Below, piece after piece: positions 42,999 through 51,891 of a stretch of DNA of 64,000 nt. The position numbers were made by a program, and so were the translations under genes. This DNA is from Rhodoplanes sp963724735 (GTDB lineage: Bacteria > Pseudomonadota > Alphaproteobacteria > Rhizobiales > Xanthobacteraceae), in NCBI GenBank assembly GCA_963724735.1, contig CAVRVX010000040.1, forward strand, positions 62,001 to 126,000. Reading direction: 5' to 3'. Within the stretch, counting starts at the first letter, position 1. Each line of letters begins with the position of its first letter. The notes beneath the pieces were generated by a model. The model made no database searches, had not been told where the DNA came from, and saw only the letters and a list, made by a program, of their open reading frames with translations.

Positions 42999-44051
42999 TC
43001 AGGACTTACGCGGGAGGGCGGCGGCCGGCTGGGCGGCGTCGTACCAGCCCTTGGTCCGATTGACGAGGCGGACCACGGACAACATCACCGGGACCTCGAT
43101 CAGGACGCCGACGACGGTCGCCAGCGCCGCGCCCGAGTCGAAGCCGAACAAACTGATCGCGGCGGCGACGGCGAGCTCGAAAAAATTGCTCGCCCCGATC
43201 AGGGCGGACGGTCCGGCGACGCAATGGGCCTCGCCAACCACGCGGTTGAGGCCGTAGGCGATGGCGGCGTTGAGATAGACCTGGATCAGGATCGGGACGG
43301 CGAGCATCGCGATCACCAGGGGCTGGCGAAGGATTTGCTCGCCTTGAAATCCGAACAGCAGAACGAGGGTTGCGAGCAGAGCGGCAAGCGAGATCGGCTG
43401 CAAGGCGGCGAGCAGCCGCGCGAGCGCCGCCTCGCCGCCCATAGCCAAGACGCGGCGACGCAGAACTTGCGCCGCGACCACCGGGAGCAGGATGTAGAGC
43501 GCGACCGAGAGGACGAGCGTCTCCCACGGCACGGCGATCGCCGAGAGGCCGAGCAGGAGTCCCACGATCGGCGCGAAGGCGAACACCATGATCGTGTCGT
43601 TGAGCGCGACCTGCGAGAGCGTGAAATGCGGCTCGCCCTTGGTCAGGTTGCTCCAAACGAACACCATGGCGGTGCACGGCGCGGCGGCGAGCAAGATCAG
43701 GCCGGCGATGTAGGAGTTGATCTGATCGGCGGGCAGCCAATTCCTGAACAGATGGCCGATGAAGAGCCAGCCGAGCGCGGCCATGGAGAACGGTTTCACC
43801 GCCCAGTTCACAAATAGCGTCACGCCGATGCCGCGCCAGTGCCGTCGCACCTCGCCCAGCGCCGTGAAGTCGATCTTCACCAGCATCGGAATGATCATCA
43901 GCCAGATCAGCACGGCCACGGGAATGTTGACCTTGGCCAGTTCCGCCGCGCCGATCGCCTGAAAGGCGCTCGGCATTGCATGTCCAAGCGCAATCCCCGC
44001 AACGATGCAAAGGGCGACCCACAGCGTCAGATAGCGCTCAACCGCCGACAC
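42999..44051 (-). CDS. acr3: arsenite efflux transporter, ACR3 family
   Basis: Exports arsenite from the cytoplasm. The 350-residue protein has ten predicted hydrophobic helices and the essential cysteine Cys126 in LLAAAPCTAMVFVWSNLTKG, the ACR3 signature; the histidine-free helix order and NWAVKPFSMAALGW also fit. The start is GTG 44051. It overlaps arsC by 14 bases in the same direction, and arsC overlaps arsR, so the three genes form one ars operon whose regulator comes first. Confidence 0.93.
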   Translation of the reverse strand: MSAVERYLTLWVALCIVAGIALGHAMPSAFQAIGAAELAKVNIPVAVLIWLMIIPMLVKIDFTALGEVRRHWRGIGVTLFVNWAVKPFSMAALGWLFIGHLFRNWLPADQINSYIAGLILLAAAPCTAMVFVWSNLTKGEPHFTLSQVALNDTIMVFAFAPIVGLLLGLSAIAVPWETLVLSVALYILLPVVAAQVLRRRVLAMGGEAALARLLAALQPISLAALLATLVLLFGFQGEQILRQPLVIAMLAVPILIQVYLNAAIAYGLNRVVGEAHCVAGPSALIGASNFFELAVAAAISLFGFDSGAALATVVGVLIEVPVMLSVVRLVNRTKGWYDAAQPAAALPRKS

Positions 44052-44592
44052 GCGTGGCTCCCTCTTTCACGTCGGACTGCGCCACCCCTGATGTCGCGCC
44101 CTCCATGCGGCCGATAGCTGCGACTCGCGTCTGCAAAGTCAGTTGGTCGAGCGCTGCAATCGGCAGCGCAGTGAAAACGCCGATCCGCTGCGACAGCATG
44201 CGGTGCGTTTCATTGAAGGCATGGGCGATCTCGCTGTCGCTGCCGGTCGCGACGGCAGGATCGGGAATGCCCCAGTGCGCGGTCATCGGCTGGCCCGGCC
44301 AGAGCGGGCAGGTTTCGCCGGCGGCGTTGTCGCAGACCGTAAAAACGAAATCGAGCAAGGGCGCAGTCGGCCGCGTGAACTCGTTCCATGACTTGGACCG
44401 AAAGCCGCTGACGTCGTAGCTGAGATTGGAGAGCAGCCGCAGCGCATACGGGTTGACCGCCCCCTTCGGCTGGCTGCCGGCGCTGAAGGCGCGAAACCGG
44501 CCTTTGCCGACCTTGTTGAGAATGGCTTCGGCGATGATCGACCGCGCCGAGTTGCCGGTGCAGAGAAACAGCACGTTATAGAGGTGGTTCAT
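44038..44592 (-). CDS. arsC: arsenate reductase (low-molecular-weight phosphatase fold)
   Basis: Reduces arsenate to arsenite for export by ACR3. The 184-residue protein has the phosphatase-like P-loop LFLCTGNSARSIIAEAIL with catalytic Cys11, a further cysteine pair in VFTVCDNAAGETCP, and HWGIPDPA, as in thioredoxin-coupled arsenate reductases. The C-terminal 30 residues (QTRVAAIGRMEGATSG...) extend past the usual end, into the overlap with ACR3. It overlaps arsR by 17 bases. Stoichiometric expression of the three proteins is implied. Confidence 0.92.
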   Translation of the reverse strand: MNHLYNVLFLCTGNSARSIIAEAILNKVGKGRFRAFSAGSQPKGAVNPYALRLLSNLSYDVSGFRSKSWNEFTRPTAPLLDFVFTVCDNAAGETCPLWPGQPMTAHWGIPDPAVATGSDSEIAHAFNETHRMLSQRIGVFTALPIAALDQLTLQTRVAAIGRMEGATSGVAQSDVKEGATRVGG

Positions 44593-44980
44593 CGCTCCTC
44601 CTTCCAGGAGTCGCGCACAGCGGCTCCGACCGAATGCGGGTTTTCGCCGGCTCGTCATTGCCGTTCTGCGTCCCGCCAAACGGGCCGCAGCTTTCCTTTC
44701 CGCCGCAGCAGTTCTCAGTGAGGAAGCCGACGAGCGCGGTCATGGCGGAAAAATTCGCCGAGTAGATCATCGAGCGGCCATTGCGGCGCACGCTCACGAG
44801 ACCGGCGAACCGCAGCCGATCGAAATGGAAGGACAGCGTGTTCGGGGGAACGCCGAGCGCGGCGGCAATCTCGCCAGCCGGCAGCCCTTGCGGGCTCGCC
44901 TGCACCAGCAGCCGGAATGCGTCAAGCCGGCTGTCTTGAGCGAGCGCCGCCAGCGCTGTCACCGCATCTGATGTTTCCAT
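44576..44980 (-). CDS. arsR: ArsR/SmtB family arsenite-responsive repressor
   Basis: Represses the ars operon and lets go when it binds arsenite. The 134-residue protein has the winged helix (AGEIAAALGVPPNTLSFHFD, residues 36-55) and a cysteine cluster near the end of the domain (FLTENCCGGKESCG, residues 89-102) that can bind As(III) in the manner of several ArsR subfamilies. It lacks the ELCVCDL box of the R773 type, so the sensing site is the C-terminal one. It is the first gene of arsR-arsC-acr3. The tail overlaps arsC. Confidence 0.92.
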   Translation of the reverse strand: METSDAVTALAALAQDSRLDAFRLLVQASPQGLPAGEIAAALGVPPNTLSFHFDRLRFAGLVSVRRNGRSMIYSANFSAMTALVGFLTENCCGGKESCGPFGGTQNGNDEPAKTRIRSEPLCATPGRRSDEPPL

Positions 44981-44994
44981 ATTTCAATGAATAT
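44979..44994. promoter_or_regulatory. candidate ArsR operator at the arsR start
   Basis: ATATT-TCAATG-AATAT, a perfect inverted repeat with 5-base arms in an AT-rich patch, overlaps the arsR start codon. ArsR proteins bind dyads of this kind near their own promoters. The arms are short, so confidence is moderate. Confidence 0.4.
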
Positions 44995-45169
44995 AGAAAT
45001 AACGCGAGACGTCAAGTCAGCGAGCCCTCAGGAGCGACGCCGCCCAAGCATGCTTGCATGGTAGCCCAAAACAGCCGCGCTGATAAGATTCGAAGAGCCG
45101 ACCGAGTGGCGCTCGTAGCGACCTGATAGGCCGCTCCCGTAACGTCGGTCTTTATCACGAGGCGACCGC

Positions 45170-46450
45170 ATGACGCCGAGACGAGAGTTTCTGCATCGCG
45201 GCTCGTTACCGCAACCGAACGGTTGGCTTGCTTCGGTGGCCGACCGTTTCCTCTTTGCCGGCATCACGTCGACCGACCGGCTCGTTCGCAGGCGACAGGT
45301 GTTCACCAATATCGCCGCCTACGCGCTCGCCCTCACGGCCGCGGTGCATTTCGTTTCCGTCGCCGTCCACGACTTCTGGGGTCTGCTCGTCGTCAACGTC
45401 TATAATGTCCTGATCGTCGTGTTCTGTGCGCTGAACCATCGGCTGCATGTCTTCGGGGACTTGGTCGCGGCGACGACGCTCATCCTCGGCGCGGCCATCG
45501 GCCATCTGTTCGTCGTGTTCGCTTTCGGAACGGCGAGCGACCTGCACTTCTATTTCACCCTGGCGGGCTTCGTTCTGTTTCTCGTTGGCGTCGAGAACTT
45601 CAGGCTATTCCTCGCGCTCTACGCGCTTGCGCTCGGCGCGCTTCTCATCACGTTTGTTTTCGTACCCGCGAACGGCTACTTGCTGCCGGGCGACAGCGAG
45701 CTGCGTCGCAGCCTTGCCATCGAGGCGGCGATGAACGCTTATTTGATCAACGGGCTGTTGTTCTCCTTCGCATTGACGGCCCAGTATCGGGCCGAGGAGC
45801 GTTCCGAAGCGCTTCTCACGGCGATCCTGCCGAAGCGGATCGCGGAACGGCTCAAGGTTTCGCCTGACGGGCGCATCGCTGACCAAGCCGAGGGCTGTTC
45901 CGTCCTTTTTCTTGATCTGGTCGGCTTTACCGAGGCGTCTCGCGACCTCGAGCCGGGCCAGGTGGTCGCCTATCTCGACACGATCTTCAGCCAGTTGGAT
46001 GCCGCGTGCCAGCGGCTTTGCGTGGACAAGATCAAGACGATCGGCGACTGCTACATGGCGGTGGGCGGTCTCTCCGGAGACCCGCTGCAAGGTTCGCGCG
46101 CCATCGGCCTTCTCGCCCTCGAGTTTTTGGAGATCATCGCAAGCGCCCCGAAGCTCGGAGGCGCCAAGCTGCAAATGCGCGCCGGCGTCCATGCGGGCCC
46201 GGTCACCGCCGGCGTCATCGGCGACGCGCGGATGACCTACGACATCTGGGGCGACACCGTGAACGTCGCGGCGCGGATGGAGTCGCATGGTTTGCCCGGC
46301 CGCATCCACGCATCCGCCGCCTTCAAGGAGCTTGCCGGCTCGCACTTCGCCTTCGAGCCGCGCGGGGAGATCGAGATGAAAAGTCTCGGCGTTCACGCCA
46401 CGTATTTCCTCACCGCGGCGCTTTCGTCCGACCCGCCCCGCTCCGCGTGA
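45170..46450 (+). CDS. membrane-bound class III adenylate cyclase
   Basis: A 426-residue cyclase. Residues 45-205 contain about six hydrophobic helices (FTNIAAYALALTAAVHFVSV, FWGLLVVNVYNVLIVVFC, ...), a membrane module rather than a soluble sensor. The catalytic domain (about 230-420) has metal aspartates Asp249 (LFLDLVGFT) and Asp293 (IKTIGDCYMAV), Lys287 that selects ATP, and IWGDTVNVAARM with the transition-state arginine. It should make cAMP at the inner membrane. It is divergent from the ars operon and faces the gluconolactonase gene tail to tail. RBS GAGGCGAC precedes ATG 45170. Confidence 0.9.
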   Translation: MTPRREFLHRGSLPQPNGWLASVADRFLFAGITSTDRLVRRRQVFTNIAAYALALTAAVHFVSVAVHDFWGLLVVNVYNVLIVVFCALNHRLHVFGDLVAATTLILGAAIGHLFVVFAFGTASDLHFYFTLAGFVLFLVGVENFRLFLALYALALGALLITFVFVPANGYLLPGDSELRRSLAIEAAMNAYLINGLLFSFALTAQYRAEERSEALLTAILPKRIAERLKVSPDGRIADQAEGCSVLFLDLVGFTEASRDLEPGQVVAYLDTIFSQLDAACQRLCVDKIKTIGDCYMAVGGLSGDPLQGSRAIGLLALEFLEIIASAPKLGGAKLQMRAGVHAGPVTAGVIGDARMTYDIWGDTVNVAARMESHGLPGRIHASAAFKELAGSHFAFEPRGEIEMKSLGVHATYFLTAALSSDPPRSA

Positions 46451-46509
46451 CGGGCGGAGCAAAATGCGCTTTGCGGGCGGCTTGGTCCATCCGCATTGTC
46501 GTGGTCGCG

Positions 46510-47412
46510 TCACGGCCGCTGGGCGCCGCGCTGGTTCGTGTAGATGGCGTAGAGCGTCTGCGAGGCGCAGATGAACAGGCGGCAGCGGTCGCGCCCGCCG
46601 AAGGCGATGTTCGCGACCGTGTGAGGCACCTTGATCTTGCCGAGCAGCGCGCCCGACGGATCGATGCAATGCACGCCGTCGCCGGCGCTGCTCCACACAT
46701 TTCCGTCCTCGTCGCAGCGAATGCCGTCGGCGTTGCCCGGACTGACCGTATGGAACACGCGGCCGTTGCGCAGTTTGCCGGCCTCGTCGACATCGAGCGC
46801 CCGGATGTGCTGGACCGGGTTCTCCGCGAACAAAATTCCGGTGTTGACGATGTAGAGACGCCGCTCGTCAGGCGAGAAGCACAGTCCATTCGGTCCGTCG
46901 AACTCGTCAGCCATAACGCTCAGCGCGCCGGTGCGTGGGTCCAGCCGGTAGACACGCGCCGGCAGCTCCTGCTCCCGCTTGCCTCCCTCGTAGTCCGTCT
47001 CGATGCCGTAGGGGGGATCGGAGAACCAGATCGTCCCGTCCGATTTCACCACGACGTCGTTGGGCGAGTTCAGTCGCTTGCCCTCGAAGCGGTCGGCGAG
47101 CACCGTCACTTTGCCGTCGAGCTCGGTGCGCAGAAGGCAGCGCTCGCCATGCGAGCAGGTGATCAGACGCCCCTCGCGGTCGCGCGTCTGACCGTTGGGA
47201 AAGCCGGCCGGTTGCCGGAACACCTCGACGCCGCCGCGCTCCGTCCAACGCATGATGCGGTCATTCGGAACGTCGCTCACCAGGAGACATTGCATGTCGC
47301 CGAACCACACCGGCCCCTCGCTCCAGCGAAATCCGTCGGCGAGCTTTTCCAGCGGCGCATTCGGCAGCACGAAGCGAGCAAAGCGCTTTTCGATGATCTC
47401 GAACCCGTCCAT
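46510..47412 (-). CDS. SMP-30/gluconolactonase/LRE family protein
   Basis: A 300-residue six-bladed beta-propeller hydrolase of the lactonase family. Conserved metal-site segments are visible: WSEGPVWFGDMQCLL (the glutamate ligand), NSPNDVVVKSDGTIWFSD (the asparagine), and ADEFDGPNGLCFSPDERRLY (the second asparagine and aspartate). Family members open lactones such as gluconolactone with Ca2+ or Zn2+. The start codon ATG 47412 overlaps the upstream DoxX stop codon (TGATG), so the two proteins are translationally coupled and probably act in one pathway, perhaps sugar-acid oxidation; the substrate is unknown. Confidence 0.9.
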   Translation of the reverse strand: MDGFEIIEKRFARFVLPNAPLEKLADGFRWSEGPVWFGDMQCLLVSDVPNDRIMRWTERGGVEVFRQPAGFPNGQTRDREGRLITCSHGERCLLRTELDGKVTVLADRFEGKRLNSPNDVVVKSDGTIWFSDPPYGIETDYEGGKREQELPARVYRLDPRTGALSVMADEFDGPNGLCFSPDERRLYIVNTGILFAENPVQHIRALDVDEAGKLRNGRVFHTVSPGNADGIRCDEDGNVWSSAGDGVHCIDPSGALLGKIKVPHTVANIAFGGRDRCRLFICASQTLYAIYTNQRGAQRP

Positions 47413-47945
47413 CACGAGCGCTCCGGCTTGATGGGCTGAATCAAATCGTCGTGGCCTGTCGGGTTCACGTGAACGCTCCCGGCCGCGCGGCGATCCAATG
47501 CGCGATCGACGGTTTGGCAGTTTTCTCTTGCCGCGGTTTCGCCCCGCGCCAGACCGCTGCCGAGGATGAGCAGCAGCAAGCCGCCGACGAGCCCGAAATT
47601 CTTGAGAAAATCCCAGACGTGCGGATATCCCGCGCTGTCCGGCGACCAGAAGCGCGGATAGGTCCAGAAGTTGTGATAGAGGATCGCCGTGATCGCGCAA
47701 TATCCGGCGAGCACGACAGCGGCCAGTCCGTCGTGCCAGCCGGAGACGATGCAGATCGGGGTCCCGAACTCGACCATCATCGCGAGCACCAACAGAACCG
47801 GCGCGCCGGGAAGGAAGCTCGAGGCGGCTTGCTTGAGCGCATTGTCCCAGTTCGCGATCTTGTCGAGGCCGCTGAACGGAAAAACCGCAACAAGGCAAAT
47901 CTTCGCGACGAGCGGTAGTGCGCCGTTGGTCAACCAGTCCCTCAT
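47412..47945 (-). CDS. DoxX family membrane protein
   Basis: A 177-residue membrane protein with four hydrophobic helices (ALPLVAKICLVAVFPFSGL, VLLVLAMMVEFGTPICIVSG, LAAVVLAGYCAITAILYHN, LVGGLLLLILGSGLA) and the DoxX-type motif FSGLDKIANWD. DoxX proteins are linked to quinone-dependent oxidases and stress resistance. The C-terminal 35 residues are a hydrophilic tail. It overlaps the gluconolactonase start (TGATG) and likely leads a two-gene operon. Confidence 0.85.
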   Translation of the reverse strand: MRDWLTNGALPLVAKICLVAVFPFSGLDKIANWDNALKQAASSFLPGAPVLLVLAMMVEFGTPICIVSGWHDGLAAVVLAGYCAITAILYHNFWTYPRFWSPDSAGYPHVWDFLKNFGLVGGLLLLILGSGLARGETAARENCQTVDRALDRRAAGSVHVNPTGHDDLIQPIKPERS

Positions 47946-48276
47946 CTCAGTCTCCCCGACCGCGCCGCACCGCGGCTGCATTGGCCCACCGTCGCTCGCC
48001 GGCGCTAAGGATCACTCCGGTACGCTCCCCTCAGGGTGGCTGTTGTTGGGGCATACTCCGAGAGCCGCGGCCGTCGGGTGGTTCGCCCCGTGCTGAATTG
48101 CCTCAGGTGTGAATTCGCTCACATGACCGCCGTTGGCAAGTGATGACAATCGGATGACAACCGGTTGCAAGCGATGAAGGCTGCTGAAAATTCAGCGCTC
48201 AGCTCGCCCGTCCGATTAGGAGAATTAGCACCTTAAGCATCGCTGCCCGAGGGAGTGGAGGATCCAGGAGGCCAGT
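47946..48276. other. divergent intergenic region, DoxX to CBS gene
   Basis: This 331-bp spacer should hold promoters for both neighbours. A GATGACAA-type direct repeat (GTGATGACAATCGGATGACAACC, about 48139-48161) lies 120-140 bases before the CBS gene and may be a regulator site. GGAGGATCCAGGAGG near 48257-48271 supplies the CBS ribosome site. No gene is seen. Confidence 0.45.
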
Positions 48277-48780
48277 ATGACCGCTCAGACGCTGTTAGAT
48301 CGAAAGGGCGCCGCCATCCACGCCGTTGAGCCCACGGCGTCCATCGCCGACGCGGCGCGAATCCTGTCTGACCATGACATCGGAGCGCTGGTCGTAACCA
48401 ACGCGGACGGCGAGACGGTCGGCATCATCTCGGAGCGCGACATCGTGCGCGTGTTGAGCGCGCGCGGTCGCGCCGCTCTCGAGACGCCCGTCGCCGAGGC
48501 CATGACCCGCAAGGTCTTGACGTGCAGTCGACAGGACAAAGTCGTCGACCTCATGCGGCGCATGACCGAAGGCAGGCTCCGCCATCTGCCGGTGGTCGAG
48601 AAGGGCAAGATCGTCGGCGTCGTGTCGATTCGCGACGTGGTCGAGCTGCGCCTTGCGGAGATGGAGCGGGATGCGGATGCCTTGCGCGAATACATCCACT
48701 CGACGTCTCGTTCGCGCAGCCACGATACGGTGCAGGATCGGGCTCATTTGGAGCAGGCGCGCTTTCCTCGGGTGTTTTAG
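48277..48780 (+). CDS. CBS domain-containing protein
   Basis: A 167-residue protein made of two CBS domains (residues 8-68 and 72-130: DAARILSDHDIGALVVTNAD, VVDLMRRMTEGRLRHLPVVE). Such stand-alone pairs bind adenine nucleotides and act as energy sensors or in stress responses. The C-terminal 35 residues are a helical, polar tail without a recognised domain. The ribosome site is strong. It has an isolated promoter region upstream and is followed 60 bases later by a small exported-protein gene. Confidence 0.9.
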   Translation: MTAQTLLDRKGAAIHAVEPTASIADAARILSDHDIGALVVTNADGETVGIISERDIVRVLSARGRAALETPVAEAMTRKVLTCSRQDKVVDLMRRMTEGRLRHLPVVEKGKIVGVVSIRDVVELRLAEMERDADALREYIHSTSRSRSHDTVQDRAHLEQARFPRVF

Positions 48781-48840
48781 CGGAACTGCGTTCTGTGACA
48801 GGGCTGGGCAATGGAGAGTTTCGTGAAAGGAACGGCCGTT

Positions 48841-49107
48841 ATGCCGCCTTGTGTTAAACGGAACAGCCTTGCAACCGCGGTAAAGATTCTCTGTTCGGCG
48901 CTCCGTGTTGCGGTCGCTGTCGGATTCCTTTTTGCCGCCAACTCAGCCCTTGCGGCGAGCAAGGCTAAGGATCGTCCGAGCGCCCCGTTGCGCTCGCCGT
49001 CGGGTGTGTCGACCTCCGCACGCGGCAACGCGGCCGAGGATCGGCTCCGCAATATCATGAAGATCTGCCGGTGCGACGAGTATGATCGCGCCAAGGGTGC
49101 GTATTGA
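48841..49107 (+). CDS. hypothetical small exported protein
   Basis: An 88-residue protein with an export signal (LCSALRVAVAVGFLFAANSALA) and a short mature part ending in a cysteine pair (IMKICRCDEYDR). ATG 48841 follows AAAGGAA; a start at 48811 would add ten residues without a better ribosome site. I recognise no family. The reading frame, signal peptide and spacing make it a plausible gene but the support is modest. Confidence 0.5.
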   Translation: MPPCVKRNSLATAVKILCSALRVAVAVGFLFAANSALAASKAKDRPSAPLRSPSGVSTSARGNAAEDRLRNIMKICRCDEYDRAKGAY

Positions 49108-49379
49108 CGGTTCGGGCCGGGGATTCTGGACGCGGCCGAATTTTTTTGCAGTGAAGCCGAGAACAGAAAGCCGCGGGTCGCCAGAGCAGCGTCTGTGTGG
49201 GGGAGGTCGCAGCGTGACGCGCGGCGCGACCACGAACAAGGCTCTCGCCACCGAACTTCCCGCGACCTCAGCGCTTTTTGTTTGGAGCTTGCGTCTCCCT
49301 GCACAAGCGCGCCACGATAAGACGAATACGAAGCTCAACAGGTTCGGGCGCATGCGCTTGGCCCGCTCGGGGGTAACCG

Positions 49380-49859
49380 ATGAAAAAGCTTCTTGTCGCC
49401 ACCTGCCTGTTCCTGGCGCCGGGCCTGGCCGCAGCGGAGTGGAAGGTCGAACACGGCGCCAAGGTGAGCGATAAGCGCAAGGCCGGGGGTGGGATGGTCG
49501 CGATCCTTCCGGCCAAGGCTGCATTCGATGGTGTATCCGCCTATTTGCAGGTCGAGTGCTTTGAGCATCCGAAGCTGAACATGCGGACCGTGAATATCGT
49601 GACGTCAAAAGAGACGGCGCCCGGACTCATGATGTGGCGCTACCAGTTCGACGCTCGTCCACCGAAGCAACGCGGCCCTTACAGTCGCCTGAGCCTGACC
49701 GTTACGGGCCTTGGAGACTCCTCGAGCGACGAGTTTAAGAGTTTGTTAACCGCAAAGCGGTTGCGAGTGACCCTGATGCCAACGAATGGCCCGCAGTGGT
49801 CGTTCGAGTTCGATCTCGCCGGAGCCTCCGAAGCGGTCAATGCGGTGCCGTGTAAGTAG
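49380..49859 (+). CDS. hypothetical exported protein
   Basis: A 159-residue protein with an N-terminal signal peptide (MKKLLVATCLFLAPGLAAAE). The mature part has a beta-rich pattern (VEHGAKVSDKRKAGGGMVAI, WRYQFDARPPKQRGPYSRLS) and two cysteines (VECFEH, AVPCK) that may pair. It resembles small periplasmic proteins with unknown role. The preceding 272 bases hold no gene that I can support. Confidence 0.7.
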   Translation: MKKLLVATCLFLAPGLAAAEWKVEHGAKVSDKRKAGGGMVAILPAKAAFDGVSAYLQVECFEHPKLNMRTVNIVTSKETAPGLMMWRYQFDARPPKQRGPYSRLSLTVTGLGDSSSDEFKSLLTAKRLRVTLMPTNGPQWSFEFDLAGASEAVNAVPCK

Positions 49860-50171
49860 TAATACGATACCCTCAATCGGCGGCCGGGCGAGGATTCAGA
49901 CGGACGATCACGCAAAGCGCCGATTGTCCCGACAGACGCGCGTCGCGCCGCCTATTTCAGCGACAGACCGCAGCTTCGTCGCCATTGCAGTCCGTTCGAA
50001 ACGAGATCGAGCCGAAATCATCCGGACGGATGATCTGAGAAATAACGTCGCCCATCTCAGTAGTTTGGCGGATCAGCCGGAACGATTATTGCCGCAATCA
50101 CATGCTTCCTGGGGACCGCGTCGGGGGACGCGCGTCGCCGGCGGAACTTCACCCAGGCGACGCGGAGTTTA
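49860..50171. other. intergenic region before the DUF2778 gene
   Basis: A 312-bp stretch with only short, compositionally poor frames. Its AT-rich patch near 50036-50100 is the likely promoter area of the following gene. No repeat, operator or RNA is recognised. Confidence 0.4.
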
Positions 50172-51290
50172 GTGGGGGAAGTGTTGGTTCCAGTGGGGGT
50201 CCGCGCCATCCCGTTCGGGATCGCCGCGGTGGTTTTGGGGTTCATCCTCAAGTCGGCAGGAACTCAGGCCGGTCCGGCGGACATCGGATCGCGCGGTCCA
50301 GGCATTTCCGTTTTCGGGACGATCCACCCGGACATTTTCCGCCTTCGCACCCCGGTCGGATCGCAGCTTCCCGTCGATCGCATTTACCTGGCGGGTCTCG
50401 ATATGCAGACCGGATTCGATGATCCACCCGCCTCCTTCGACGAACGGTTCGGCTCAATCGAGGATCGTCTCGTAACTTTCGACAAGCGCGTCGCCTCGAT
50501 TGACGATCGCCTGACATCCTTCGATAAACGGTTTGAAAGTCGTCCGACCTCCTTCAAGCGGGTCGCTTCCCTTGGGGATCCTTCGGCCTTTGCCTTGCTT
50601 GATGAGAGCGAAGCGTCGTTTGACGAGCGGTTTGGCTCGGCTCTCGGAAATCGTACCGCCAGCGTGCAGCTGCCGCCGGATCGGGAGATCCAGAAAGCCG
50701 CTCGTTCGATGAATCGACCAGGCGATTCATCACCGGCGGCTGGCGAGTCCAAGACCCATGTTCGCCCCGGGCAAGCGCGCAAGGACCCTGCTCCTTCGGC
50801 GGACGACGGTCGCACCGCGATCTACGACATCACGGCGCGGGTGGTGTACCTGCCCAACGGGCGCAGGCTGGAGGCTCATTCCGGCCTTGGCCCGCTCATG
50901 GACAACCCCCGTCATGCGCATGTGAGGATGCGAGGGTCGACACCGCCGAATGTCTACAGGCTCTCTTTGCGCGAGCGGCTGTTCCACGGCGTTCGCGCGA
51001 TCCGCCTCACTCCGATGGACGAGGGCAAGATGCACGGCCGCGCCGGCATTCTCGCCCATTCCTATATGCTCGGCCCCAACGGCCAGTCGAATGGGTGCGT
51101 GTCGTTCGGTAACTATCCCGAGTTTCTGAACGCGTATCTCAGGGGTGAGATCACTCGCCTCGTCGTGGTCGAGCGCCTTGACAATGCGCCTGCCCCCAAG
51201 GTCGCCTCGGGATGGCTGTCGAATGCTGTCCGGAATCTTTTCGGCGGTTCCGATAGCAACGGGCAATACGCGGCCGCCTCGAGTTACTGA
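50172..51290 (+). CDS. DUF2778 domain protein (L,D-transpeptidase-like)
   Basis: A 372-residue protein starting at GTG (50172 or a nearby alternative). Residues 10-30 form a hydrophobic segment. Residues 85-160 are built of short repeats (SFDERFGSIEDRLVTFDKRV, SIDDRLTSFDKRF, SFDERFGS), probably a coiled-coil or adhesive spacer. The C-terminal half is DUF2778: VVYLPNGRRLEAHSGLG, MRGSTPPNVYRL, and the active-site region LGPNGQSNGCVSFGNYPEF with histidine (ILAHS) and cysteine. Tlde1, a type VI secretion effector of this family, cuts and exchanges peptidoglycan cross-links. Whether this copy remodels its own wall or acts on others cannot be told; no secretion genes are near. Confidence 0.82.
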   Translation: MGEVLVPVGVRAIPFGIAAVVLGFILKSAGTQAGPADIGSRGPGISVFGTIHPDIFRLRTPVGSQLPVDRIYLAGLDMQTGFDDPPASFDERFGSIEDRLVTFDKRVASIDDRLTSFDKRFESRPTSFKRVASLGDPSAFALLDESEASFDERFGSALGNRTASVQLPPDREIQKAARSMNRPGDSSPAAGESKTHVRPGQARKDPAPSADDGRTAIYDITARVVYLPNGRRLEAHSGLGPLMDNPRHAHVRMRGSTPPNVYRLSLRERLFHGVRAIRLTPMDEGKMHGRAGILAHSYMLGPNGQSNGCVSFGNYPEFLNAYLRGEITRLVVVERLDNAPAPKVASGWLSNAVRNLFGGSDSNGQYAAASSY

Positions 51291-51397
51291 CGTTTCCATC
51301 GGAACTCGGGGAGTGGCGCGAAGGCGCCGCGTCTCTGCCTCCCAAGTAACGCCGTATTTCGCGTTTAACCACATCGCGTGGGATGGGGGAGTCGCTC

Positions 51398-51814
51398 ATG
51401 AAGAGAATTCTTGCCGCTGCAGCCGTCGCGCTTTGTTTCGCATCGTCCGGGGCCATGGCTCAGGAGCGCGTGGGGAGCGCCGCATTGGGCGCCCTGTCCG
51501 GGGCGGTCGTGCTCGGACCCATCGGGGCGGTGGCCGGCGCGGCGATCGGCTACACGGCGGGGCCTGCGATCGCCAGGTCCTGGGGAGTCGGACGATCCAG
51601 TTCAAACCGGCCGGCTCATGTCTCGAGGCAGTCTGCAGATGCTCCACCCGGCACGCCGAATGGCAGGTCGCCTAGCCTGGCGTCCAGCGCTCCACAGCAG
51701 GGCGCCGCTCAAAAGGGCGTTGCGGCCAAGGTTGCGGATGGCGGGTCGGCGGACAGCACGCCGCGACGGGAGGCGAGCGCTTTGCCGTCGGCTGACGCGC
51801 AGGGATTCGAGTAA
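51398..51814 (+). CDS. hypothetical exported Gly-rich protein
   Basis: A 138-residue protein with a signal peptide (MKRILAAAAVALCFASSGAMAQ) and a Gly/Ala-rich hydrophobic zone with glycine-zipper-like spacing (GALSGAVVLGPIGAVAGAAIGYTAGPAIA, residues 30-58) of the kind that inserts in or associates with membranes. The rest is Ser/Ala/Pro-rich. Ribosome site GGATGGGGGA. Function unknown. Confidence 0.72.
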   Translation: MKRILAAAAVALCFASSGAMAQERVGSAALGALSGAVVLGPIGAVAGAAIGYTAGPAIARSWGVGRSSSNRPAHVSRQSADAPPGTPNGRSPSLASSAPQQGAAQKGVAAKVADGGSADSTPRREASALPSADAQGFE

Positions 51815-51891
51815 CGCGCAGGGCGCGGAGCAGTCCGGAACAATCGCATCGCATGCGTTGAACGCGGCGACAAGGAAGGCGCCGCGCGCGT

